NCBI GenBank assembly: GCA_025094145.1
Contig: JALLLS010000041.1
Coordinates: 1-64,000, forward strand
Reading direction: 5' to 3'
Length of the DNA stretch: 64,000 bases
From: Spinellus fusiger
Taxonomy: Eukaryota > Mucoromycota > Mucoromycetes > Mucorales > Phycomycetaceae
The notes below the pieces were generated by a model. The model saw nothing but the letters and a program-made list of their open reading frames with translations. It was not told the origin of the DNA and did not search any database. This document shows positions 1-12,794 of this stretch, in pieces. Positions within the stretch are counted from its first letter, which is position 1, and each line of letters opens with the position of its first letter. A program made the translations under genes and the position numbers.

Positions 1-2427
1 GTCTAAAGTCTTTTATAAATGTAGTGTATTGGCCTTTCTCAGTTGATTTTTCTCTTTCTACTTTACTGATACATTGTATCATAGTATTCCTCAGTGTAAC
101 ACTTTTACAGTGTGATAACTACTAATTGCTAAAAGTAAACCTGTCACTTGTAACCTGACAACCACATCCAATCTAATGTCCTACGAAGGCAGTATATACT
201 ACTTTATCATTATCGCTCAGAAGTTATAGTATATCTCTGTGAGTACTTACATATTTACAAATTTATTGATTTATTGATTTATAGATTCATAGATTTATTG
301 TCAAACAATAAGCTACGTATAGCTCTCTCTCTATTTTTATACCTTGTTCAAGTAAGGTGACTTTGACTTGTTTATGTTCACAATGGATACAAAGGAAAAG
401 GTCATTCTATAATTATAAAAATCTACATATTTCTGAAATGCTAGCTAGTGAAAATAAAGAAAATGAAACAGTATTCACTTGTTGTATTATTTGTAATCTA
501 TGTTATTTATGGCCAAGTAAAAAAAAAACCTATTACTATCTACCAAGAGAATGGTATATACTACAACGATTGTGTCTATATCTACAACTTTATCCATAGT
601 TATATTGATACTTGTGTGGTATAGTCTACCTCTAATGTATATCATTGTTGTTTTAAACAGTCTATGTTAGATGAAGCCTGTAAATAGTTTGTGGTCACTT
701 TGGTACTATTCTTGATAAGATCGGAAGGAGTATTTATAGTTTACTTTAAACCAAAGTGCTCTGAGATAGAGAAGATTATGGATCCAGTCATCCTTTTTAT
801 TCTATTTTATTATCATTATCATTAATAATATTAAACAACGACATAAGATTTTCATTCTATTATGAGTAGTAAAGGGAAAAAAAACAATTGGTAAAACAAA
901 ATATGGAAAAAGAGAAAAAAAAAAGACTAGAGGAGACTCATTATATCTACCAACTCGTTTCAAGTAACACTTTTATGCTGTACAAATTAAAGTGTGGCAA
1001 ACTAAAGGAATTATCCTAAATAGTAGAATAGCATTCAATACAAAAGGATTTTGTAAGCAGTGCCGGTTTTATTGTTATTCTGATAAAGGTAAAGCTCAAC
1101 ACGAGGAAAAAATGGAACGCATCTATACACCCACAAAGGCAGAAGCAGAAGCAGAGGCAGAAACGTACAAACACATAGATACATAGTGGTATATTAATAT
1201 ATTTATAAATTGTAGATTATATTCACACTAAAAATATCGGCTCATGGATTTACAAGCAGACAGGCAGACTGTTATGATGGAATTCTCTTCCTAGATTACA
1301 AATAATACTGTATTCTTTATTTATTACATACCAGAAATAGCACTAATGAAAAGGGTCAAAAGATACATAACAAAAAAAAAACAGTTGGTAGTGAATGAAT
1401 TCATTCATACCATAGGAGAACTACTTTATTTTAACTCCAACCAAACTCCAGATTTAAAGTCAATGCTATGATATTGTTTTGAAAGATGTAAAAAGCATAG
1501 AAAAGCGAACAAAATTAAAAAGTGTTTCAAGTGAAGTAGAATATTTTTAGGGAAAAGGCTGTAAATAGAATGTTGAGCTGAATTATATGTGAATCCTATT
1601 TTGTGGTATAAAATGAGTGTCAGATACAATCGCCTCCAGACTAATGACAGGCCTTCTGTTTTACATAATTTTCCGAAATTACTAAACCGATTTCTGATGA
1701 AAATAGGGACCAAAATGAAAGTGAAAGTGAGCCATTAAGCCAAAAAGAGTCAAAAAGAAACCTTATTGAAATACAGTACCTATAGGTATTATTTGTTAAA
1801 ACCTAATGGCTGTTTATAACGTAACCTTTCTAATGAATATTGATTTTTGGCTCATTCGGGTCACTCTCACTTTGAGTCCAATCATTTCGGAAAATAGTAT
1901 ATTATGCTCCAAGAATGGTAGGTCACGTCAAATATATTATAAAGAGCTTTTGTCTATAAGATTTATTGAATGACTTGACTTTCTATAGATAGCACAAGTA
2001 ATAGAGTATGTCTCAACTGAAACAGTATCAAAGTTCAATTCATTACCTTTTTGAATGACAGAAAATTAACTTCCTATAGTAGCGAATACTATGAATGATT
2101 TGAAATGATAGCTATAGCTTACATGAGCGAATCTTTTGTGAGGCCAATCGTGAAAAGATAAACCAGTCACCTATTTGGTTCTGTAACACCTGTTGACACC
2201 GAGACATATAACCTTCAAACTGTAAGTTTCATAGTTTATAATTTATAGGCACCATGAAATTCTGTAGCTAGTTGAATAAAGATGAAATTAGCCATTTTAA
2301 GTGGTGTTTTCCAGAATCAATAAATAAACTACCAATGTATGTATGTATGTATGTATTTATTTATATGAATAGATAGGTCTGACATGAGAATATTTGCATT
2401 CATTATTTAATACAATATCTGTAGATG

Positions 2428-2460
<33 letters not shown>

Positions 2461-4078
2461 ATGTATGTGTGTGTGTTTGTATGTATGTTTTTAGGGATGA
2501 ACATTTCAACTTTTTCTTTCCTTTTCCATTTTGCAGAATTTAATAAAAGGCACTTGAATTATATTCTTTTTACATTGAATAGTATAATATAAAAACATGC
2601 TGTATTATTCTACTTGCTGAGATAAGACAAGAATAATCATTTCTGTATTCATTGTTGTTATAACATCACCAAATAGCACTCCAGTAGGCTTAGCACAAAC
2701 ATTTGTACATGTATAACAAGTAGAAGTCCTAGTGACTGTTTCTAGTCCCAAAATCACTAGAATGGATTGAAATGAAACCCAACACACTTTCTTTTGGCCA
2801 CATGTCAAAAGAATATGAGATTCTGAGTTATTTACAAAGCAATCAAAGCTTTGAAGTAGTATGGAAATCAGTCGATTGGACGCCCATCCTATGCTTATCC
2901 AGTAAAGTTTTGATATATAGAATTTCAACACAGACACAAAATGTTAATTGCTTTTGGTGTTCAATAGTTACATTCGACACTGTTTAATTACTGTTGGCGT
3001 TATTACCTTTTTATCTTGTTTTTTAACACAGATTTTGCCTTTATCGAATCATTTTCTTTGGGTTAGATTTGCTGGAGTAGAACATTGCTTTTTTCTATTG
3101 AATGAATAAAAGGAGATAGAGTTCTGTAGCATACAGAGAAAAACAATAAATAAAAAAGGCACCCTTTTTGCTGCAGTTATCAGATTCTTTGTTTCTCACT
3201 AGAACAGTGATCTTTTTATGTTTCTATAATGTGATCTCAAAGGATTGAAAGGGCCGTGCAGTCATTATCATCACTGTGTTTTGGCACCTTTGCCTAAACT
3301 AAGCTATTGTATTCCTGGCTCTTTTGTACAACTGGACTTCATAATAGGCTTTTGTTCCTTATTTCTTTAAACAAATAGATAACACAATAGAAGAAGAGTA
3401 TATAAATCATAAGCCTGACTTGTTTCTAAAAGTGAAAGAGTAAGAATCAATGAAAATACTGTGTAATATGTTAATGAATTAAGAGTACAAGAGAGTTAAA
3501 GCTACAGAATGAGAAAAGGACGGATATAGTCGGGTGTCATTCAAAGCGGAGGAATAATGCCTCGAAATAACACCCAGAGGAGTGTTTCTTGCTTGCTGTT
3601 ATTTCTCAATGACCTTTTTCTTATCTAGGCTAGGTTCTCATATCCCCTATCGGAAGCAAGAGAGGTTCAAGCTGTGCCTTTTTGTGATGTGAACGAGATT
3701 CTAGGTATTGGAATACACGGTAGTGGGTCCCGGGCAAGTAGTTGTAGGACGAAGGCTAAAATAACGAGGTAAAGACTATCTCATTGAGGCAGTGTCTGAA
3801 CACAAAGAGAAGAGAGTCTGAGGGATCGTCTACGGTCACCAATCATGCGATATGCTTTGTGTTTGTAGGATAGACTGTTGTAGTGATTGTGTGAGGTCTC
3901 TTATGTATTCTTTTTGTGTGTGTGTTATTGGATCGGCTGCCATGGAGTATGAAAATCCAAGGGAGAGTTCCTCAGGTTAAAATTAGGGTAGGAGGGGGTC
4001 AGTATAGAGATAAAACTCAAATTCAAGGCGACACTATCGGAAGACGAACACAAAGCACAAACAAGGCAGGAGCAGTAT
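1..4078. other. AT-rich intergenic region, no gene recognised
   Basis: All reading frames are broken by stops within about 110 codons and none shows a recognisable motif. The only structured parts are simple repeats: TATG tandem copies near 2335-2356, and a TA run followed by a TG run at about 2426-2483. Short ORFs in this stretch look like chance frames in AT-rich DNA. The last few hundred bases must hold the promoter of the beta-trefoil gene downstream. Confidence 0.6.
2335..2483. repeat. TATG, TA and TG microsatellite cluster
   Basis: Tandem TATG units near 2335-2356 are followed about 70 bases later by a TA run that turns into a TG run. These are simple-sequence repeats with no coding potential. 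Confidence 0.85.
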
Positions 4079-4086
4079 TATATAAG
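4078..4086 (+). promoter_or_regulatory. Probable TATA box of the beta-trefoil gene
   Basis: The sequence TATATAAGG lies about 70 bases upstream of the ATG at 4153, followed by a pyrimidine-rich leader. This spacing is what favours 4153 over in-frame start codons further upstream, which would put the box inside the coding region. This is an inference from position and consensus only. Confidence 0.5.
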
Positions 4087-4152
4087 GCAGATGCTCTGTC
4101 TTGTTCTCACTATCCCACTTTTGTCCTTTCAAGTCTTTGTTTTGTTTTTAAC

Positions 4153-5693
4153 ATGATGCCAGCATTACAAACTAGAAACGAGTGGTTCTATATCAGGACA
4201 ATGAGTGGTAGGGTTGCTGCTGCTGGTTCTGTTCTCTGTGCCAATGAGGAAGAGCCCGAAAGATCACTAGTGGAGGTCAGAGAGCCCAGATACAATGACG
4301 ACGAATTGTGGGTATGGGACAACCAACTGTTGAAGAACAAAGCAACCGGCATGGTAATGAGCATTCGAAAAGGTCGGTGACTTTGGACGCACTGGATCCT
4401 TTTCTCTCTCTCTCTCTCTTATTTCCATTATTATTAGTATTACTGTTATTATTAGTATTGCTGTTATTATTAGTATTGCTGTTATTATTATTATTAGTAT
4501 TGCTGTTATTATTAGTATTGCTGTTATTATTAGTATTGCTGTTATTATTAGTATTGCTGTTATTATTAGTATTACTGTTATTATTAGTATTACTACTATT
4601 ACTACTATTACTACTATTACTACTATTACTGTTATTACTACTATTACTGTTATTACTACTATTACTATTATTATTACCAGTATCATTATCATTATCATTA
4701 TTATCACTATTATGCACAAAGAGCGGCCACTAAAATAAAAAATGCAACACAATTAGGACGCCTTCGATTGATCGAGGATACTCAAGTGTGTCTTTATCCA
4801 GCCAAACCTTTGGATGAATATCACCAGCAGCAGTGGGGAATCCTCAAGGAAGACATTAATGTACTAGGAAAACGACAAGCAGGATGTTTCTTACACTCAA
4901 TAGCCCATAATGATTGGGTCCTTGATTTTCAGATGCATGGGTTAGATGATGCAACTCATTTGATTCTATTTCCTCACCAGTCGATTGACAATGATTCCCA
5001 ACGATGGGATATTGTACCTGCTTCTGATATACACCAGCTACCTCCTTCACCTATTGTGACAACTCCTTTTTCAGCATTTGGATCTCCTTCTATTGATGAT
5101 CTTTCTCCTTCAACATCATCTACCTCTTCTCAAATACTCAATCAAGAACTTAATGGATCTACCGAATTTGCTCACGGACTTAGTCCCAGTAAACGCGGAT
5201 CTCAAAGCTCAGTCACTGGAGTTCCGTTAGATACTTATCGAGAAAGTCATCAAATGGTGTATCAAAATAAAGCCCCTCATTCAAGGTAATGTATCAATCT
5301 ATGTACATAGCCTACACTAGAAAATAATGTGTAATGGTTTCCTAACATTTTAATTGATATTCTAGTGATAAAACACTCGCCATGGCAGCAGCTTACCAGA
5401 CATGGCATGAATGGAATCAACAACAGCATGTGCTTTTCCCCGAGTTGCAAAACCAGCGAACACGACACGAAAAAACACGTGCACGGCTACAATCTATGGC
5501 ACGAACTGAAGTAAGTCATTTATCCTGGAAATTCTTCCAAATTTCTCAAACTAACATTGGTTTTTCTTCTGAAAATAAATAGGCCATAAAAATCATTGAT
5601 ACCAGCCTATCTACTGTGCACAGAGATACTGTTGTCTCATTGACCAACAGATTCATCACTCAATTATACGAAAAGATGCCACTCTCTCCTTAG
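4153..5693 (+). CDS. Ricin-B-like beta-trefoil domain protein
   Basis: Four exons join in phase: 4153-4372, 4757-5285, 5366-5510 and 5583-5693, giving 334 residues. The N-terminal half has the repeating pattern of a beta-trefoil lectin-like fold: WFYIRT near the start, then the W-containing ELWVWDNQLL, TQVCLYPAKP, QQQWGI, HLILFPHQ and SQRWDIVP segments. This resembles the ricin B-type carbohydrate-binding domains found as single-domain proteins in Mucoromycota; there is no ricin A-type toxin domain. The middle is Ser/Thr/Pro-rich and probably disordered. The C-terminal third (MAAAYQTWHEWNQQQ onward) is helical and charged. No signal peptide is visible, so a cytoplasmic location is likely. Its ligand is unknown. 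Intron 1 (384 bp) consists mostly of a TTATTA-type microsatellite. Fold assignment is fairly sure; function is not. Confidence 0.75.
4420..4718. repeat. Long TTATTA-type microsatellite inside intron 1
   Basis: Nearly 300 bases of TTATTATTAGTAT, ACTATT and CATTAT units fill the first intron of the beta-trefoil gene. The strand bias leaves long open frames on both strands (poly-Leu on plus, Asn/Ser on minus), but these come from the repeat itself. The flanking GT at 4373 and AG at 4755-4756 keep the reading frame across it. Confidence 0.85.
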
Positions 5694-8600
5694 TTCTAAA
5701 ACTATCTTTCTTCTATTAGAGCAATTTGGCCACTCCTTTTCACTCGCTCTGTACTTATTCTCAATCCTTTCATCTTTCCCACTCTATTTATACCAACCCC
5801 TCAAGACCTTTTCTTTTCTTTGGAAGAAGAGAAAACAATCAACACAACCAACACAACACAAAACTTCTTTCCTTTGACTCTTTCCTTTGACTTTTTCATA
5901 TTTTATTCCTCTTGACTGTATGTTATACTCATTTACCCTTCTTGTCTTTATTTTTTATGCCTACAAAAAACTTACCTTTATTCTTCTCTTGATGGACTGA
6001 ACCAAAAGAAACCCCATGTATTAACTCTAGCAGCATACCGACACAACCCCCTCCTTTCCAGCATTTAAAATGTAAATAAAAACTAAGCTCTTCATCTCTC
6101 CATGTTGATTTCTGGCTACATCGTTTATCTCTGTTAAATTTGAATATGACAGGTATGTTTTAAAAAGATCAAGTAATAAAATCAATAAGAGAATAGAAGT
6201 GGTCCATGGGCTCGGCCAGCACATTACAAACTATAATCTTTGGCTTTCTATGGACTCACTCTAACTACAGTCTATGGGTGGAATAAGAATATCTATTTTT
6301 ACTATTCACTTTTTTTTTTGCTTTTTTATCTATCTATCAATATAGAAAGGGGGAAAACAAAAACAAAAAAAGAGCTTAAATGTAGATTGAATCATTGACA
6401 CGCACAGATAACTAATTGATTGTCTACCTAACTTTCTACCTACTTACCTGCATTTATAGTTCCAAGAAGAAACTCGTTTTATCTTCAGGTGGAAAAAAGT
6501 CATATACAAATTAGGACAGTGAATGTACACATTTACTAACACTGAGTTTGTCTAGATCCATTCATAGTGTAAACCAGTGCTCAAAAGACAAAATGTTCTT
6601 TTTTATTTCATAACACTCTTTTCCTAAATAATACCTATGTCTCTACAGAAGAGAGGGTAAGATGGGGTGTTGTTTATTTATTTTTTATTCTCTTATAAAT
6701 ATACATAGAAAAGGATACCATCTTTCACGACTCAATTCATTTTCTTAAAGAGTGTTTTTATCCGATAGCATACTCCAGAACAGTCTAAAAAAGAATAGAT
6801 CAAAGGCTGTCTATTTGGACATTCTCTGTTCTGTGTGACATGTTGTTTATAGAAGTGCATGGTAGATGAGATAGATCATCTTTGTTATATATTCACCTTC
6901 TCCAATATCTACCATTAGAATCTTTACATTTATATGACAAGCACTTCATTTAATTAAGAGTAGACAACAACAAAAAGGTAAAGTGGTTATCTTTTAGACA
7001 GTTTTATAAGGTTTACCTCATCACAATGTCATTGTAAAGATAGTAGTTAGAATGTAAGTAGGTTGTACAACAGATATATGTATCACTTCACTGACAGTAT
7101 GGATGTGGCTCTGTTTAGTTAGTGTAGGTTATGTTGAAAGGTTGTACTGGTAAGGCGCTTTGGGCACTAGCTATTGAAGAATATTTCTCAATTCAAATGA
7201 TGTTGGTCGAAATAAACCTTTTTTATTTTATTTTTAATATTGTTATGATGATGATAGTTCTCACACATGCTTAATGTGTACTACTCACCTTTTGTGCAGC
7301 GTCTTTTTGTAGTGTTAATGGTACTACTATGTGCGGCAAAGAAACTCTGTCTGTCATTCAATTGCTTGTAATAAAAAATATGAAACGTATAATTTTTAAT
7401 AAATTTACTCATAAAAAAAGCTTAGTAAATACACATACACATACACATACAAATATACACATACACATACACATACAAATATACACATACACATACACAT
7501 ACTTACAGAACACAGTACACAGCTCACAGTACACAGCTCACAGTACACAGCACACAACATATAGTCTAAGATTATAAATTCTTTTTAGAATAGTCCATTT
7601 TATTATCTATCAAATGTGATAGATACTTTGGATGATGAGAGAGGCATTCTTTGTAGTGTGTTCTGTATTATTTTTAATAGCATACACCTCTGAATGACTG
7701 CATTACAGTTTTTAAAAGTGGGAAATCGTGCATGTACCAATCGACAAGGAATAATAGACCGAGTTGCTTTTGGTAAATATTAGGATATATGCAACATAAA
7801 ATAGACCCACTCTTGGAGAAATGGCCTCCCAATAGAATATACGAGTATTCTTTCGTTCTTTCGTTCTTTCGTTCTTTCGTTCTTATTAATAGTACTCTCT
7901 TGGGAAATATTATCTCCTGAGGAGAAGATGAAAAGAAACTCTGATGAAAAGAAACAGTCATTTTATAATACAATATACCAGAGCATAGAAAACATTTTAC
8001 AATTATAGTTTCTTCTGGATTCAATGCTAAACATATTTTCTTTTTAGATTGTGTAATGTTTCGTTCCTTTTATTTACCTTTGTAAACTACTAAAGATGAA
8101 TAGTGGTAAACTGTAGCCAGATAATGGGATGTCAGAAGATCTGTAACACCAAAAAGAAGAAATAAAAATATCATTGATAAAAATAGTTTTACGGCAAGAA
8201 CTAGACTGTTTATTACTTAACAGTAATGCTATGTTTTTACAGTGTTGGACAGTTTGTTATGATTGCCATGTTTATGCACAGCCATAATACTTTCTATTTA
8301 CTATCTCTATTTCATTATCTCCATCAATTGGTATAGTGTATTCCTAGATTATTATTATTTTAGCTTCGTGCGTATAAGCTATACTTTACCTATAAAATAT
8401 CTAGAATGTTAAAAGGAAAGATACTGAATATATCATAGTGGGAAAAGAAAAGAAAAAGAATGAGAAAATTATTTCAAACCTCGATCTTGTATGCTTGGAG
8501 CAACGATGATGAGGAATTCTTTATTTCTCATCTGGGTAAGGCATGGATTGTCTGGGTCAAAGGTCTTTTGTAGGGTTGTGCAACTATTAAAATAAACGTC

Positions 8601-9800
8601 GAGTATTTTGACTAAAGAAAATACCTTTCTTATGGGCATTTAGATATGTTATCTGCTTTCTAATACACTGATATCTCATTTTTTAGATAGCAAACCGCAT
8701 AAAAATAATATGAAAGTATAACGATTTACGTTGATAGTGGCACTCTCACATTATCTATAACTGAAAATAAACTAAGTTCTTTTCTTGTAACTAGGTGACA
8801 TGGATTTCTTATAAAACAATAATTGGGTAGTGAGGATATGTTTCTTTTTTCTTTGATTGCTTAGTAGTTAACTACACTCTATATTTAATATTTGATAGAA
8901 ACAAATGCTTTATATTTTTCTTTTGAGAAAATTTCCCGTTTAACATTATTAATTTCTGCTTTTACTCTAACCTTTTAGAAGAATGGCCTAAGTGATAAAG
9001 CAACAGTTTCATTAAAGATTGCCTTTACTGTAGACTTAAATCAAAAGATGGTGCAGCCAATCATCATTGGTGTCTAGAGTGTAAAGTGGCTAATTTTCAC
9101 TAAAAATTATAGATTGCAGTCTAATACTATTTAAGCTGAAATTTAGATCAAATGTTCTTAAGTTCTTACTTAAGTGTATCTAATTGATGAGACATCTATA
9201 GTAAATATATATATATATATATAAATAAATAAAAATGGGGGTATCTTTTTATTCATGTGTCTTAAAGAATGAACAAAATGAGTCATCGGTTAGTTATCTA
9301 TCCCATGATAAATAATAAAACACAGATAATATTATTTACCTTGTTAGGTTAACTTTAACTACGGATGCCAACTTTGAGTTTTATTACATGAAACAATTGT
9401 CGAATGAGATTCTGTCTAAAGAGATTCTGTAACAGAAAAAAGAGATCAAATCAGTATTTGTCAAAGAGTTTGTGTTGCTGAAATATATATTATTAATTAA
9501 GAAAACCTTTATGCAGCCAATAAGGAGTAAAAATAAATTGACAAGTCATCTCTTTTGGTAGTATCTCTATTATTATAGAGCATCAATTCAACTTTCAAAA
9601 GTAAATGTTTAGTGACATACTATGTATTGTCCAGAAGTATTTATTAAGAACAGATGACTCGATTATATAAATATTTATAAAAACTCTCCATATACTCTGT
9701 CTTTTTATAGTGATATTTATTTCTAAATAGATCTTTCATATTTCCAATCGAAAATAGTATGTATTTTCCTATTGATCTTTTGGCTAACCACTTAATATAC
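5694..9800. other. AT-rich intergenic region with simple repeats
   Basis: No gene is recognised. The first 200 bases are the 3' untranslated region of the beta-trefoil gene. Simple repeats include ACATAC units at about 7431-7502, imperfect CACAGTACACAG-type copies to about 7558, and four or so TTCGTTCT copies at 7848-7884. A short plus-strand segment at 9020-9088 reads as a possible zinc ribbon and is treated as a finding. The right end may contain more of the decayed Fanzor-like gene that is clear above 10.2 kb. Confidence 0.5.
7431..7558. repeat. ACATAC and CACAGTACACAG tandem repeats
   Basis: Several copies of ACATACACATACAAATAT are followed by imperfect copies of an approximately 13-base unit containing CACAGTACACAG. 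These simple tandem arrays have no coding meaning that I can see. Confidence 0.8.
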
Positions 9801-10239
9801 AACCTATATTAAAAGATACTAGATATTACAATATCTTGTACATGACAAAATTCAATAAGACACACTTCATTATTCATTAGATAGTTTACCTGTATCACTA
9901 GTTTCTTTAAGTTAGTTAGCCGAGGCTCCAGTGACAATCAAGGAGAAGGGTGGAGACGAATCAGAAGGCTTGGACCTTTAATTGGTTCTATGTGTATCAT
10001 TTGTGTCATTCTTTTGTTATATCTACAAGAGTACTTTGGGTGGGTGTCATTTTCCCCTTAAGATAACAGACTATGTCTAAAGTTCAATGTAGTAGTGAGA
10101 TCATGATTCTAAAGCCTCAATGTCTTGTCCTTCATACAATTTTGGTTTGAACACCTATTCGGAGGAAGAAAGATGGAGGTTTTTTCTTCTTTAATATCAC
10201 TATCTTTTAATTGCCCCTTATCGTATTCATTTGTTTCTT

Positions 10240-11345
10240 TGACTCTTTGACTGCGTGTATACTTGTAGATGGATTTATTATTAGGTTTACTGTTTTATTG
10301 TATACAGAATAAGATATCTCGACAGCCTGTATCGATGAGTACGCATCTGTCTTTTTTTTTCTGCTAATGCAGCTTGAGATATTTCTTCAATAGACTCAAT
10401 GCTATCCTCATTCATAGGTGCTTTGCGGCTACTACCCGAGGAATGTCTCAACATAAAGTTCTGCTTGATCACCGACACTGCCATACCATCGGTTTCTATT
10501 GTACCTTGAAATCTCATTGACCTATCTATACCTTGACCTTTGAATACCTTTGATTTTAGATTGATATGATCCCAAAGATCAAACTTTCCGCCTGTGTAGC
10601 TCTTGTTCTTTAAGATGTGATAGTTGAGTATCTTAGTATCTATTGTAATGTGAGAGAGAATGAAGCTTTTAGAAAGTGAGAAATAACTAAAAGATTTGTT
10701 TCTATTCTCTTCGCATAGTTGGGCCAGCTTAGCAAATGTGTACATGTGCTTGGTTGGATTGGCTTTAACATCATAATAGATGGAATTTTTTAGCAAATCT
10801 ATAACTGGGAGGATAGCAGGCTAGCAGTTCTTGTACTTGGCTAATGGCCTTTTTGTTCAAGAAATCTATGGGTGCATTGGGAATAGTTTTTGGCTTTCAT
10901 GGCATGGGTCAATGTGGCAATTCTTTCTTTTTGTCGCAGGATGATGTTGAGCATTCTAAGAAGATTCCCAAATTGAGACGCAATATTATTAGTTTGTGCT
11001 TTCATAGATAGATATTTGTTAAGCATTGGATAGTTTGATTGGTGTGTATAAATCATATTGTCATTAGTCATCTTTCAACGGTTTGATCTTCTCTCTTATT
11101 TGAAGCACTTTGGGTGTGAGACATATTTTACCGGAAGCATTACCTTCTCTGATTTGCTTATTAACAAGTGACAAAAACACCTCACGGAAAAGATAATTGG
11201 TTATGCACCCATTCAAAGCTAATTTATCTTTACTTTCGAGTAAATGGATCAAGATATACTTAGAGAATGCATAAGTATGAGAAACAATAGTATTGATGTT
11301 ATACAGTCACACAACATTAGAAAGTATACGATTTTCATTTTTTTT
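10240..11345 (-). pseudogene. Decayed Fanzor-like (eukaryotic TnpB-type) nuclease, N-terminal and RuvC-I part
   Basis: On the minus strand consecutive segments match the layout of fungal Fanzor proteins. Around 11,300-11,070 the frame reads INTIVSHTYAFSKY followed by LFREVFLSLVNKQ. Around 11,000-10,870 it reads NIASQFGNLLRMLN with a Lys-rich helix. Around 10,560-10,430 it reads FDLWDHINLKSKVFKG and TIETDGMAVSVI. At about 10,312-10,350 another frame continues CVLIDTGCRDILFC, a RuvC-I-like motif with the catalytic Asp in the IDPGxRD position, followed by YTRSQRVKET. Intact homologs are RNA-guided DNA endonucleases of the OMEGA class carried by transposons. Here at least one in-frame stop and two or more frameshifts break the gene, and RuvC-II, the zinc ribbon and RuvC-III were not found downstream. 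The family call rests on remembered motif patterns, so it needs a profile search. Confidence 0.7.
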
Positions 11346-11476
11346 GAAATCCTAAAAAAAAACATGCTTCACGGATATAAATGTCACGACCTCAAAACAC
11401 ATAATAATGACTTCAAGTTCAACACAAAGTTAGTTTAACATATTGTTTATATTAATGTATATAAAAAAGTTTTTAT

Positions 11477-12600
11477 TTAATATTTTGTTGGGCCACCTTT
11501 GGCGTCAATAACTGCCTGGTAGCAATCCTTCATTGAGCCGACTAATTGTTTGGCAATATCAACGTAGATATTTCTCCAAGCTTCTTCTAAAGCTATCTTG
11601 ACCTCATCGATATTTTTGATACTGGTCCTCTTGTTACAAATAAGCTTATCAAGACAGTTCCAGAGATTTTCAATGGGGTTGAGATCACGACTTTGGGCAG
11701 AACAGTAATCAAAACACTTAATTACATGTGTTTTTCCACCATGTTGTATAGCCATCTGTATGGCAGCTAACCCCATCTTCTTGGAATATAAAGTCCTTAT
11801 CCTCCTTCTCATTCAATTTAATGAACCATGACAGAAATTTTCCTGCCAATACTTTGATATATTCGTCTTGATTTACAGTGCCATCAATAAAGACCAAAGG
11901 CCCAGATCCACCAGCCCAGAAACATCTCCAGATCATTATGCTACCTCTCCCTCATTTGGTTGTAGGTACACTATGAGCAGCCTTATACCTCTCTACAATC
12001 TTTCTAATCACTATGGCTCCTCCCTGGTAACTCTCTACTTCAAACCATGACTCATCAGACCATACAACACGTCCCCAGTCCTCAGGGGTCCGATTGACCC
12101 GTTCCTTCGCCCAACGAAGTCTTCTTCATGTTTTCTTCAGACAAACTTGGCTTGTGTGATGCAAAGTAGGAAGCAAACTCAATCTGATGTATTCATTTGA
12201 TGAATATTGCTCTACAGATGATTATCTCATGTGCCTTAAGTTCCAAATTTATGTAGTTATAGGAGGCAAATGGGTTGCCTCTTAGAATGGCCTCAAGTCA
12301 TCTGAGGTCTCTCTCGTTAAGTTTATTTGGTGCACCAGAACTAGGTTTTGGTAGAGGTGTACCAGTGGTCTTGATTCTACTAATAATATTCTGGACAGTA
12401 GAGTTGCTAATGCTAACGATCTTTGAAATGCTACCCATGGAGTGTTTTTCTTTTTTAAGCCAATAAACACCCCAGTACTCTCTTTCTTTAAGCTTATCAT
12501 AAACTCTAGAGTCTTTAGTTGGTGATTTTGCGTTTGAGATTTGAGATTGTTTAATGAAATGTGATTCTGTGGTAAAAAGAAGAAGAGGAATCATGTTTAA
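11477..12600 (-). pseudogene. Tc1/mariner transposase relic 1
   Basis: Minus-strand frames give a whole Tc1-type transposase in pieces. The N-terminal helix-turn-helix (SISKIVSISNSTVQNIISR then GTPLPKPSSGAPNKL) is at about 12,460-12,300. A middle part resembling FASYFASHKPSLSEEN is at about 12,180-12,130. MIWRCFWAGGSGPLVFIDG and FIFQEDGVSCHT, carrying a catalytic Asp region, are at about 11,936-11,780. The C-terminus QSRDLNPIENLWNCLDK ending in QAVIDAKGGPTKY stops at 11,477. Frameshifts and stops make it inactive. The usual terminal inverted repeats could not be located. It lies directly upstream, on the same strand, of the decayed Fanzor-like gene. Confidence 0.9.
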
Positions 12601-12794
12601 AAATGTATAAATTATGGGGTCGTACCCTTTCTAATTTTGTATGACTGTAGACCAAATCTTGCAAAACAGGTAGATAATCTGATCTCTAGCTAGTATCATG
12701 TAAGGATTTTTTGATTGTCATTATTCTAGCAGAATTGGCACACGAAGAAATTGTTATAGGATCCTCATCAGTCTTCTATAAAATTATATAAGAA

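Noticed and set aside
4267..4752. Long open frames on both strands (poly-Ile/Val or Asn/Ser on minus, poly-Leu on plus)
   Set aside because: They are produced by the intronic microsatellite, and the plus-strand gene spliced across it explains the region.
7848..7884. Tandem TTCGTTCT repeats considered as a CRISPR-like array
   Set aside because: The units are directly adjacent with no spacers, so this is a microsatellite in a eukaryotic genome.
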